A stretch of DNA of 64,000 nucleotides, taken from contig OZ244029.1 in the NCBI GenBank assembly GCA_965214945.1, forward strand, positions 434,001-498,000, written 5' to 3'. The DNA is from JAAXHB01 sp965214945 (GTDB lineage Bacteria > Actinomycetota > Acidimicrobiia > Acidimicrobiales > Aldehydirespiratoraceae). Under the pieces are notes generated by a model that saw only the letters and a list, made by a program, of their open reading frames with translations, was not told the origin of the DNA and did no database searches. The position numbers and the translations under genes were made by a program. This document shows, in pieces, positions 54,688-62,727 of the stretch; position 1 is the first letter of the stretch; each line of letters starts with the position of its first letter.

Positions 54688-56816
54688 GCGTGCACCTGCT
54701 GGACGCTGAGCCCGACGTGGCCGTGCCGGTCTCGCCGGCCGCATCGCCCGCCGCTGACGGTGCTGTCGGTGGTGAGAGTGCTTTCGGTGCGGCCTATGAC
54801 GCGGACGCAATCGAGACTCTCGAAGACCTTGAAGCGGTGCGCCACAACCCCGGCATGTACATCGGGGGCACGGGGGCGGAGGGCCTGATGCATCTGGTAT
54901 GGGAGATCGTCGACAACGCGGTGGACGAGGCGGCGGCTGGCTTCGCCAACAGCGTGGACATCACGCTTCATCGAGACGGGTCGGTGGAGGTGTTCGACAA
55001 CGGGCGCGGCATCCCGGTGGACACTCATGCCACGAGGGGCGTTTCGGCGTTGGAGGTGGTGTTCACCGAGCTGCACGCCGGCGGCAAGTTCAAAGAGGGC
55101 GCCTACAGCGCCTCGGGGGGGCTGCATGGAGTGGGCGCGTCGGTTGTGAACGCGATGTCGTCGCGTCTGCGCGCCGAGGTGCAGCGCGACGGCTGCCGCC
55201 ACCAGCTGAGCTTCCATCACAGGCAGCCCGGACAGTTCGAGCGCGGCGGATTCCAGAAGGGCCATCGGCTCAGGTCGGTGCCGGTGCGCAGCAAGAAGAC
55301 CTTCACCCGCATCAGGTTCTGGCCCGACGCCGACCTGTTCGAGCCGGACGCGCAGATCGACGCCGAGTTGCTGCGCCACCGCATGCGCCAGATCTGCTTC
55401 CTGGTGCCTGGACTGAAGGTCAAAGTCACGGACAGGCGCCCGCGCCACGCGGGCGGTGAGCCGTTCGACTTCGTCAGCCGCGGCGGGCTGGTCGATCTGG
55501 TCACCGAGCGGTCCGAGCAGGCCGGCGGCGCCGTCAGCGGCGTAATAGCCGTCAACGGCATCGAGGCCTTCACCGAGAAGGTCCCCGTGGACGGCAAGAT
55601 CACCACGGTGCGCCGGGAGTGCACTGTGGACATCGCTCTGCGCTGGGCGGACGGACGCGGCAGCGACCTCATGTCGTTTGTGAACACCATCCCCACGGTC
55701 GGCGGCGGTACCCATGTGACCGGGTTCGGCGCAGCGCTTACCCGCGTGGTCAACAACGTGGTGCTCAAAGATCACCACAAGCTCGCCAAGCTGGCCCGCT
55801 CGGGTCAGAACAGGGCCAGCAAGGACGATGTCCAAGAGGGCCTGGTGGCGGCGGTGAAGGTCACGCTTACGAGGCCGCAGTTTCGGGGCCAGACGAAGCA
55901 CGTGCTGGCCACGTCGGCCGTTGCCGGGATCGTCGCCCGCATCTCCTATGAGCAGCTCAAGGAGTGGTTCGAGCCGGGCGGCGGGCCTCGCACGCAGGCG
56001 CGCGCCGTCGCCGACAAGCTCGCCGGGGCAGTGTTGGAGCGAGCCGCGCTTCGGCGTCGCCAGGAGACCCTCCGCAAGGCTTCTCGCTTCGGCTCGGGCC
56101 CTCTACCAGGAAAGCTCGCGGACTGTCGCAAACACGGCGACTCGGCCGAGCTGATACTCGTGGAGGGCGACTCCGCAGCCGGGCCGGCCAAGCGGGGCCG
56201 CGACAGCGAGTACATGGCCATCCTGCCGTTGCGAGGCAAGATCGTGAACGCCGCCAAGGCCGGCGTCCGCCAAGTGCTCGACAACGCCGAGGCAAAAGCG
56301 ATCTTCACTGCGATGGGCGCAGGCGTGGGCGAGGACTTCAACGTAGACGACGCTCGCTACGGCCGCATCGTGATCCTGTGCGACGCCGACGTGGACGGCA
56401 GCCACATCCGCTGCCTGCTGCTCACACTGATCCACAAGTACATGGCCCCGATGCTCACCCAGGGCCGGGTGTTCTCTGCCCAGCCGCCGCTGTACACCGC
56501 CCGCAGCGCATCGCGGACGCACCGGGCGTACTCCGAGGACGAGCGCGACCGGATCACCGCCGAGCAGGCCCGCCGGGGCCGTCGGCTCAAATGGCAGCGT
56601 TTCAAGGGTTTGGGAGAGATGAACGTCGACGAGCTGCGCTACTGCGCGCTCGACCCTGCCACGCGGACGCTTCGCCAGCTGACGGTTGACGACATGAAGC
56701 AATCGGCTGACGCCAAGGAGATGTTCGACGTGCTGATGGGCAGCGACGTGGCCCGGCGGCGGAAGTATCTGGTGGCCAACTCGGCACTCATGGACTCCGC
56801 CGCCCTCGACATCTGA
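54684..56816 (+). CDS. parE: Type IIA DNA topoisomerase subunit B (ParE/GyrB-like), 710 aa
   Basis: ATPase subunit partner of the preceding gene. GHKL ATP-binding motifs: EIVDNAVDEA, FDNGRGIPVD and SGGLHGVGASVVNA. TOPRIM: EGDSAAGPAKRGR with the metal-binding E494, and the DxDxD at 567-571 in LCDADVDGSH. C-terminal: QRFKGLGEMN. In most relatives the EGDSA segment reads AGG, here AAG. The first 45 residues are an Ala/Val/Pro-rich extension. GTG 54684 overlaps the parC stop by 4 bp, so both subunits are made in coupling. Confidence 0.92.
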   Translation: MSVHLLDAEPDVAVPVSPAASPAADGAVGGESAFGAAYDADAIETLEDLEAVRHNPGMYIGGTGAEGLMHLVWEIVDNAVDEAAAGFANSVDITLHRDGSVEVFDNGRGIPVDTHATRGVSALEVVFTELHAGGKFKEGAYSASGGLHGVGASVVNAMSSRLRAEVQRDGCRHQLSFHHRQPGQFERGGFQKGHRLRSVPVRSKKTFTRIRFWPDADLFEPDAQIDAELLRHRMRQICFLVPGLKVKVTDRRPRHAGGEPFDFVSRGGLVDLVTERSEQAGGAVSGVIAVNGIEAFTEKVPVDGKITTVRRECTVDIALRWADGRGSDLMSFVNTIPTVGGGTHVTGFGAALTRVVNNVVLKDHHKLAKLARSGQNRASKDDVQEGLVAAVKVTLTRPQFRGQTKHVLATSAVAGIVARISYEQLKEWFEPGGGPRTQARAVADKLAGAVLERAALRRRQETLRKASRFGSGPLPGKLADCRKHGDSAELILVEGDSAAGPAKRGRDSEYMAILPLRGKIVNAAKAGVRQVLDNAEAKAIFTAMGAGVGEDFNVDDARYGRIVILCDADVDGSHIRCLLLTLIHKYMAPMLTQGRVFSAQPPLYTARSASRTHRAYSEDERDRITAEQARRGRRLKWQRFKGLGEMNVDELRYCALDPATRTLRQLTVDDMKQSADAKEMFDVLMGSDVARRRKYLVANSALMDSAALDI

Positions 56817-56946
56817 GTTCGGGTTCTGAGGGCTGGGTTCTGATTTCTGGGGCCTGGTTCTGGGGCTTGCTACACGGGCGCCCGAGTCACAGCACTTGAG
56901 CTATAGCACAGCGCCTGAGTCATAGCACTGTGGTAGAAATACATCC

Positions 56947-57951
56947 GTGCAGTTAGTGCTCGAGATTTGTGACCCCACCGGCGCGGCGGGAGCGGCTCTC
57001 GAGCCTCGCCTGACGGGTCCGGTCTCCCAGGCCGAGGTCGGCGCCAACGGCGCGAACGGTGCCGGCGCTTTGAGTGAGGCTGACACCGGCCCCGCAGACG
57101 CACAGCGCGAGCCCCGTCCGCCCGAGCGGCTCTCACCATCGGGCGCCTCCGTTTTCGAGCAGTGCCCTCGCCGTTGGCGCTTCCGCTACGTGGATAAGCT
57201 CCCCGACCCGCCGGGGCGCTCATCTTTGGTCGGCACGTTCACCCATCGGGTGTTGGAGCTGCTGCTCAACGAGCCAGCCGACGAGCGAACAGTCGACAAG
57301 GCCCGCAATCTGGCTCGGTCGGAGTGGGAGAAGTTCAGCGGCAACGGGGCTTATGCGGCTCTGGAACTCGATGACAGCGAGGCGCTGGATTTCCGCTGGC
57401 AGGCCTGGAACGCAATCGAAGGACTTTGGACGCTGGAGGACCCGGGCACGGTGGAGGTCAAAGCCACTGAGGCGCATGTCTCGACAGTGCTGGGGGAGGT
57501 GCCGTTTCGAGGGGTGCTCGATCGCCTCGAAGCCGCATCCGACGGCTTGGTGGTGACCGACTACAAGTCGGGGAGGGCGCCTTCGCCCAAATTCGCGGGC
57601 GAGCGGCTTCATCAGGTGATGCTGTATGCCGCTGCGGTCGCCGCCGACACCGGGCATGTGCCGGCGCGGGCGCGTCTGTATTACCTGGGCCAGAAGGTTG
57701 TGGAGACGCCCGTTACAGACGAAGGGCTGTCGGGTGCTATAGAACAGCACATGGCAACTTGGTACGCCATTGCCGAGGCGTGCAAGTCCGACATGTTCGA
57801 GCCCCGGCCCGGACGGCTCTGCGACTACTGCTCGTTTCTCGAGCACTGTCCGGCCGGTCAAGACGACGTCGCCAGGCGGGCCGCGGAGCGAGCCGCCGAA
57901 GAGGAGTCGCTGCTGCTCCTAGCCGCCTCCTCGGAATACGCAGAGACCTAA
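56947..57951 (+). CDS. PD-(D/E)XK nuclease of the RecB/Cas4 family, 334 aa
   Basis: The catalytic motifs HRVLELLL (His near 98), GVLDRLEA (Asp near 195) and VVTDYKSG (Asp-Tyr-Lys near 209) form the RecB-like core. A single Cys in FEQCPRRWRFRYVDKL and three near the C-terminus (LCDYCSFLEHC) match the four-cysteine iron-sulfur cluster of AddB/Cas4 exonucleases. It would degrade single- or double-stranded DNA ends, in recombination repair. The first 55 residues are disordered Ala/Gly/Glu-rich. GTG 56947 is the start. No cas genes lie nearby. Confidence 0.9.
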   Translation: MQLVLEICDPTGAAGAALEPRLTGPVSQAEVGANGANGAGALSEADTGPADAQREPRPPERLSPSGASVFEQCPRRWRFRYVDKLPDPPGRSSLVGTFTHRVLELLLNEPADERTVDKARNLARSEWEKFSGNGAYAALELDDSEALDFRWQAWNAIEGLWTLEDPGTVEVKATEAHVSTVLGEVPFRGVLDRLEAASDGLVVTDYKSGRAPSPKFAGERLHQVMLYAAAVAADTGHVPARARLYYLGQKVVETPVTDEGLSGAIEQHMATWYAIAEACKSDMFEPRPGRLCDYCSFLEHCPAGQDDVARRAAERAAEEESLLLLAASSEYAET

Positions 57952-57996
57952 AGTCAGCCGACGAGTGTTAATAAAGCTAGGTGCGTCTAGTAGCCG

Positions 57997-58038
57997 TGAT
58001 CTAAGTCGAGTCAATTCTGATCGAATCGACTTAGATCA
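57997..58038. terminator. 13-bp perfect inverted repeat over the 3' end of the nuclease-like gene
   Basis: TGATCTAAGTCGA at 57997-58009 is the exact reverse complement of 58026-58038, with a 16-base loop. The right arm lies in the last codons of the leftward gene (DLSRFD) and the left arm just past its stop. It could end transcription of the two convergent genes or be a recombination/attachment site at the edge of the low-GC module. Confidence 0.6.
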
Positions 58039-59117
58039 AACAGCGTCAGGTGTTCTCTAGTAGCAGCCTCGAGATTCTTGGCAGGATTTGCCGGATCTGC
58101 TTCCTCAAGGCGACGAATGATTGACTCACGCATTTCGTCATCCCAGAGGTCTAGTTCAAGTGAGCCCGCGCGTCGTTTAACAGTAACAACTGGCTTGAGA
58201 ATTCGCTCTATGATTTTGGCTGCTCCCTCACTGAACTGCTTTCTGTCTTGATCTCGCCAGTTCTTGAAGATGCCGAATGTTGCTCTGTTTAAGAGCTTAC
58301 AGCCTTCAAGCACTAACTTTTTTGGAGTTTGAGACTGACCGATCTGGGAGATGGCGTGTGTGAGCAGCCGTGCTGTGAGTTGACTCAGCCCGTCGCTCTG
58401 AAGCTTGTCATTTTGGCTGTCCTCAATTCCCGGAATCCATGGAATAAAGTAGAGGGGCTGCAGGCTGTTAAGGCCATCTGATCTAAGAACGATTGCAGGC
58501 TTAGCGAGCGCCTTAGATGCCGGCGTTGGCAGATCTGATGGATCAGGACTTGACAGTGCCAGCTCACCGGCATCTATCGAAAGGCCGATAACAGCAGTAG
58601 GAGCGGCTGGAATCTCCTTCGCCTTTAGCGCATGTGCTAATGTCTTGAGAGTATTCGCAAGCTCATTAGCTTGTTTTGAGACTGTTGCATAAGTGATGTG
58701 GCCGGGATGTCTGTCGTATTCGCCCAGTGAGGGTGCGACATTGAATGAACCTGCCATTAGTTTAAGCGCTTGGTTCTTGTTGGTTGATTCCGGTGAGAAA
58801 CCCTGTGCCTTTAGCTCTATAAGCATTTCAACTGAGTCACTTGAATGCCTTATCCACAGATCTGGACGACAGGATGACCGAGGATCAGAGGATCCTGTAA
58901 GCTCCCCCAGTGCGATGAGTGATGACTCTTCTGCAGGCATTATTAGACTTTGCCCGATAGATCTGAGGCAATAGCCCGCTTGGCGGAGCACCGGCTGTAC
59001 CGGCTGTATATCAGAGTCTTCGGGCAAATCCTCCAATGCCCAAAGGAATGTGTTGAGTTGAAACACCTGATCCGACAATAGGATTGAATCGTCGGTCAAG
59101 ATAGATTCATCGCTCAT
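58011..59117 (-). CDS. Unknown protein with candidate PD-(D/E)XK nuclease motif, 368 aa (second gene of a low-GC pair)
   Basis: I do not recognise the family. A candidate nuclease core is present: P85-D86 in CRPDLWIRHSS, and E101-L-K103 in MLIELKAQGFSP, that is PD, 14 residues, ExK. An all-helical/beta region follows and no membrane segment is seen. The ATG at 59117 overlaps the stop of the upstream partner (ATGA), so the two are translated together. The DNA is clearly AT-richer than the surrounding genes and contains none of the local direct repeats common elsewhere in the window, both signs of recent transfer. A role as the DNA-cutting effector in a two-gene defence system is inference. Confidence 0.7.
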   Translation of the reverse strand: MSDESILTDDSILLSDQVFQLNTFLWALEDLPEDSDIQPVQPVLRQAGYCLRSIGQSLIMPAEESSLIALGELTGSSDPRSSCRPDLWIRHSSDSVEMLIELKAQGFSPESTNKNQALKLMAGSFNVAPSLGEYDRHPGHITYATVSKQANELANTLKTLAHALKAKEIPAAPTAVIGLSIDAGELALSSPDPSDLPTPASKALAKPAIVLRSDGLNSLQPLYFIPWIPGIEDSQNDKLQSDGLSQLTARLLTHAISQIGQSQTPKKLVLEGCKLLNRATFGIFKNWRDQDRKQFSEGAAKIIERILKPVVTVKRRAGSLELDLWDDEMRESIIRRLEEADPANPAKNLEAATREHLTLFDLSRFDQN

Positions 59118-60361
59118 ACGGCCGCCGTCATCGAGTTATCAATGGCGTCTTTGTAGTTCTCACTTCCGAGCCACACATCGGTGCTCGGATCGAGATAGCG
59201 CTGTATATTGGTCACTAGACGGTGGATCGTGTTGCCACACGTTCCACGCGGCAGGATTCCCAACAGCTGCTTGCTTGTCGCTTCTAAGAGGAAGGGTTGC
59301 CACAGATGGCGATCAATAGCAGCCATATGGATCTTCGTGGGTCCGCGCCGCGTGATATAGCCGCCGATCCGGAATCTACTGTTTCGCCGCTGGAGTCCGT
59401 GTCTTACAAACCGTTTGAAGGTTTCCTCGCTCAGGGGAGTACTAAAGCGGATCGTCATCGGCGCGCCTGTGATCGTGAACCCTTCATCATCAATCTTAGT
59501 TGTATCTAGCCATAGTAGTTTCTCAGTGTGCTCAGTGATTCTTCGATAGAATCCAAGAACCATCCGTACAGTATCTCGGTGTTCAGCAAATGAACTGGTT
59601 CGGTTAGTGGCACGCCCGTCGTAGTAGAGTAGATGTCCGCCACGATTTGTGCTCGGGATCTGAAGCTGTACTAAGGAATGCAGCGGGTCATGTATCTCGA
59701 GCAGCCGCGGCAGTTTATCTTGGAGTACAGCCAGCTGTTCTGTAAGTATTACTTTGGATCTACGGTGCCCGATCGGCTCTTGCTCACTTTCGTCAGTTGC
59801 ATCAAAGATATCCTCATTTGGGATATCTTCATGACTGTTGGTACCGTATCTACTCCGGTCATCCAAATCGGAGGACGCCTCATACCTGGCTTCGTGATCG
59901 AAGCCGAGTCGCACGTAGCGATGGGCTGGCATAGTCATTCTCACATACTGCCAAAGCCTATACAGAATGGGAGATGAAAGCCAGAGGCGATCCAACCACG
60001 GATTGTGGTCGACTATCTGGTGAACCCACTTGTGGCTCTCTACTACAGCAAGCGTTGTGTAGAACACCGGGTGCCGCTGGTCAAGGGCTTCCAGAAGTCC
60101 TACGACCTCGCTGTCGTGCTGGGCATCCTCAACACGATAGAGGGTGTCGTCTAAACGATTCAGACGTATTCTACCGGGGAAAAGCGACTTGAGTTCGGGA
60201 AGCTCATGATCGTGCCTAGCTGTCTCAAGCATGTAAGTCTTGACAGGCTTTCGAGTCGACTTGCTCTGCTCGATTTCATCATCACCATCGGCACTCACCT
60301 GTGACTGAGTGAATCCCTCTAAGTGCTCGATATAGGCTTCCCGGGACTTGAGCCGTGGCAT
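59114..60361 (-). CDS. Unknown protein, 415 aa (first gene of the low-GC pair)
   Basis: No family recognised. ATG 60361 (MPRLKSREAYIEHLEGF) is my choice; TTG 60400 is also in frame. Notable parts: an acidic stretch (EDIPNEDIFDATDESEQE) in the middle, His/Arg/Trp-rich segments (DHNPWLDRLWLSSPILYRLW; IDRHLWQPFLLEA), and a C-terminal strand-rich part with RIGGYITRRGPTKIHMAA. There are no transmembrane helices, no Walker motif and no helix-turn-helix obvious by eye. It is coupled to the PD-(D/E)XK candidate by a 4-bp overlap. It could be the sensor or specificity subunit of that pair; this is a guess from arrangement only. Confidence 0.65.
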   Translation of the reverse strand: MPRLKSREAYIEHLEGFTQSQVSADGDDEIEQSKSTRKPVKTYMLETARHDHELPELKSLFPGRIRLNRLDDTLYRVEDAQHDSEVVGLLEALDQRHPVFYTTLAVVESHKWVHQIVDHNPWLDRLWLSSPILYRLWQYVRMTMPAHRYVRLGFDHEARYEASSDLDDRSRYGTNSHEDIPNEDIFDATDESEQEPIGHRRSKVILTEQLAVLQDKLPRLLEIHDPLHSLVQLQIPSTNRGGHLLYYDGRATNRTSSFAEHRDTVRMVLGFYRRITEHTEKLLWLDTTKIDDEGFTITGAPMTIRFSTPLSEETFKRFVRHGLQRRNSRFRIGGYITRRGPTKIHMAAIDRHLWQPFLLEATSKQLLGILPRGTCGNTIHRLVTNIQRYLDPSTDVWLGSENYKDAIDNSMTAAV

Positions 60362-60444
60362 GTATCCGAGGTTGGCTGTCACACTGCCAATTGTACACAA
60401 TCGGTGAGGCAGCGTCAGCGAGGTGTTGCCATCCGGCTAGACGT

Positions 60445-60780
60445 TTAGCGGCGGCGTCGGTGACGTTTCCAGAGCCAGCGGAGGATCAGCAATCCGACGA
60501 TGGTGCCGGCCACGGTGGACGCTGTGACGGTGGAGAAGATCTGGCGGTCGCTCCAGGGGTCGGCGGGAGTGGGCGTGACATTGGGATTCGAGGGCTCGTG
60601 ACGCCGGCCTGTCGGTGCCGACGTCGGATCGGTCTCGGTCGGATCCGTCTCGGTCGGGTCGGTCTCGGCGAGCGGATCGTTGTGTCCGTCTAGCAAGACT
60701 GCGGCAGTGCTGGCCTCATCGGCCGCAGGACGGGCGTTGACCGGTCCGGTCAGGTCGTCTCGAGGGTCATTGAACATGCT
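60445..60780 (-). CDS. Small single-pass membrane protein with Thr/Asp/Pro repeats, 111 aa
   Basis: From ATG 60780 (MSMFNDPRDD) or ATG 60774. An acidic N-terminal part carries three TETDP units from a 15-bp repeat, then one helix (FSTVTASTVAGTIVGLLILRWLW) and a basic tail KRHRRRR, giving an N-out, C-in topology. A cggag stands before the start. I do not know the family. Confidence 0.6.
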   Translation of the reverse strand, partial: SMFNDPRDDLTGPVNARPAADEASTAAVLLDGHNDPLAETDPTETDPTETDPTSAPTGRRHEPSNPNVTPTPADPWSDRQIFSTVTASTVAGTIVGLLILRWLWKRHRRRR

Positions 60781-60808
60781 CATCTCCGCCGCTCCGCTGT
60801 TCAAGTGT

Positions 60809-60918
60809 CACTACGTGGATTCTGCCAGCCGCGTTGTGCCGCGCCCTCCAAGCTGGGTCTCTGATCGTCGGTGATCTGAAGGGCACTACGTGGATTCTGC
60901 CAGCCGCGTTGTACCGCG
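60809..60918. repeat. Direct-repeat pair, offset 75 bp
   Basis: A 35-bp segment at 60809 recurs at 60884 with 1 mismatch; the spacer is 40 bp. It is in the leader between the small membrane protein and the Mg transporter; near 61003-61036 a unit around gcccgcctgatg follows twice. Confidence 0.92.
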
Positions 60919-61039
60919 TGGCGCTTGCACGGTACGCCCTACCTCTGAGCAGACGCAAGAACAGAAGTAACAGCAGGAACAGTGGTCAGCAACACGAGCG
61001 CCGCCCGCCTGATGCTCGGGTTGCCCGCCTGATGCCCTG

Positions 61040-62632
61040 ATGTCGAGTCTCGAGGGAGGACGCAAGAACACCAGTCCAACGCCGGTCAGTGACACCGCCC
61101 TCAAGAGCCGCACTGGTGCGGTCGCGGTCGGCCGGTTGCGCACCGCTGGATGGGGGCGCGTCGCAGTCCAGGATGTGGTAGTCGCACTGGTGCGGTCGCG
61201 GTCGGCCGGTTGCGCCGAGTCGGGCCGCTTAGCTAGCACACTGGCACCCGTGACAGCCCTGCGCGGCGTGCTTCGCAAACTGGCATTCGGTCGGTGGCTG
61301 TCGCGCCGGGCAACGGCCCGCAGAAGCGGTTCCGCTTCGGATGCATCGCCTGCCCGTGCAGGTGCCCGCCGCGGACGAGCGCGCATAACCCGTCCGCGCG
61401 TGCTGAGGCGCCGAATCGGCGGGCGAGAGGCGCCGGCCCGCTGGCTGCAAGAGCTGATCAGCGCCCGCAGCGCGCTCGTGGCTCTGCTGCTCGCGGCGGC
61501 GGCGAGCCTGGTCGCAGGCCTCACGCTCGCGTCCATCACCGGCGCTTTGGAGGAGCTGCCGGGTCTGCTGTTGCTCGTGCCCGCGGCCATCGCCGCTAAG
61601 GGCAATATCTTCGGCGCGCTCGGCAGCCGCCTCGGCACGGCCATCCACGCGGGCACCTTCCGACTGGCGAGCGGCCGCGAATCGGTTGTGGCGCAGAACA
61701 CCGCGGCGGCCATCGCCTTGAGCCTGATCCTGGGTGTGCTGCTGGCGGTGATGGCCAAAGGCGTGGCTGTGGTCTTCAACGTGTCGCCGACGATGACGCT
61801 GTCCGACTTCGTGGTGGTCTCAACCGCGGGCGGGCTGTTGGCCTCCGTTGTGGTGTTGGCCATCACCCTGGCGACCACGGCGAGCGCCGTGCGCTTCGGA
61901 TGGGATCTCGACAACGTGGTGGCGCCGCTGGTCACCGCAACCGCAGACGTGGTGACGCTGCCCGCGCTGGTTGTGGCAGCCGAGCTGGCGGGTGTGAGAG
62001 TTCTCACGCCGACGGTCGCGTGGACGCTGGCCGTGCTGTCGGCTCTGGCCGTCCTGTGGGCGCTGCGAAGCCGTCTCAGCGAGTTGCGCAGCATCGTGCG
62101 CGAGTCCATTCCGGTGCTCGCGGCGGCCGGGCTGCTTGATCTCATCGCCGGTATCACCGTCGAGAAGCGTCTCGACGACTTCTTGGATTTCCCGGTGCTG
62201 CTGATGATGTTGCCCGGCTATCTGGGCACGGCCGGAGCGCTGGGCGGCGTGCTGTCGAGCCGTCTGTCCACCAAGATCCATCTGGGCCTGGTGAGGCCGT
62301 CGCCGCTTCCGCAGCGGCGGGCACGCATCGACATAGGGATGACATTCGCGCTGTCCCTGCCGGTGTTCGCCGCTCTGGGCCTGCTCACCTCTGGCGTCGG
62401 CGCCGTGGCTGGGCTCGCCGGACCTTCGCAAGCGCAGCTGCTGGGTGTGGCATTGCTGGGGGGTCTGATGGCTACGGTCTTTGTTACCGTCGTCGCCTAC
62501 TACAGCACGCTGGCGGCTGTGCGATTCGGGCTCGATCCCGACACCTACGGAGTGCCGATGGTTATGTCGTCGCTCGATTTCGTCGGCGCGTTCACCCTGA
62601 TCCTCGCCATCGTGGCTGTGGGAGCCGCATGA
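61040..62632 (+). CDS. MgtE/SLC41-like divalent cation transporter with two membrane halves
   Basis: Ten or more transmembrane segments form two homologous MgtE-type halves. Each has the pore-loop pattern: LVPAAIAAKGNIFGALGSRLGTAIHAG in the first, and MLPGYLGTAGALGGVLSSRLSTKIHLG in the second. The soluble N- and CBS-domains of bacterial MgtE are missing, as in SLC41-type fused transporters. Mg2+ is the likely ion. The first 130 residues are Arg/Ala-rich low complexity. They include a repeat pair with offset 74 bp, not a multiple of three, so the true start is probably a GTG after 61215 (for example 61249), not ATG 61040. It is followed by the PhoU/TrkA_C gene. Confidence 0.88.
   Translation: MSSLEGGRKNTSPTPVSDTALKSRTGAVAVGRLRTAGWGRVAVQDVVVALVRSRSAGCAESGRLASTLAPVTALRGVLRKLAFGRWLSRRATARRSGSASDASPARAGARRGRARITRPRVLRRRIGGREAPARWLQELISARSALVALLLAAAASLVAGLTLASITGALEELPGLLLLVPAAIAAKGNIFGALGSRLGTAIHAGTFRLASGRESVVAQNTAAAIALSLILGVLLAVMAKGVAVVFNVSPTMTLSDFVVVSTAGGLLASVVVLAITLATTASAVRFGWDLDNVVAPLVTATADVVTLPALVVAAELAGVRVLTPTVAWTLAVLSALAVLWALRSRLSELRSIVRESIPVLAAAGLLDLIAGITVEKRLDDFLDFPVLLMMLPGYLGTAGALGGVLSSRLSTKIHLGLVRPSPLPQRRARIDIGMTFALSLPVFAALGLLTSGVGAVAGLAGPSQAQLLGVALLGGLMATVFVTVVAYYSTLAAVRFGLDPDTYGVPMVMSSLDFVGAFTLILAIVAVGAA
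61109..61215. repeat. Exact direct-repeat pair, offset 74 bp
   Basis: A 33-bp segment at 61109 recurs exactly at 61183; the spacer is 41 bp. It lies in the 5' part of the listed transporter frame. Confidence 0.95.
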
Positions 62633-62727
62633 CCGGCGGCGAGCCGACAGCAGGGCGGCAAGGGCGGGCACGCGGGTGGGCAACGGAGCCGCGCACAAGT
62701 CCTACGATGACCTGAAAGGCGACGCAT

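Noticed and set aside
56947..57951. Cas4 of a CRISPR system
   Set aside because: The RecB/Cas4-like fold and cysteines are shared by repair exonucleases and no cas1, cas2 or array is near.
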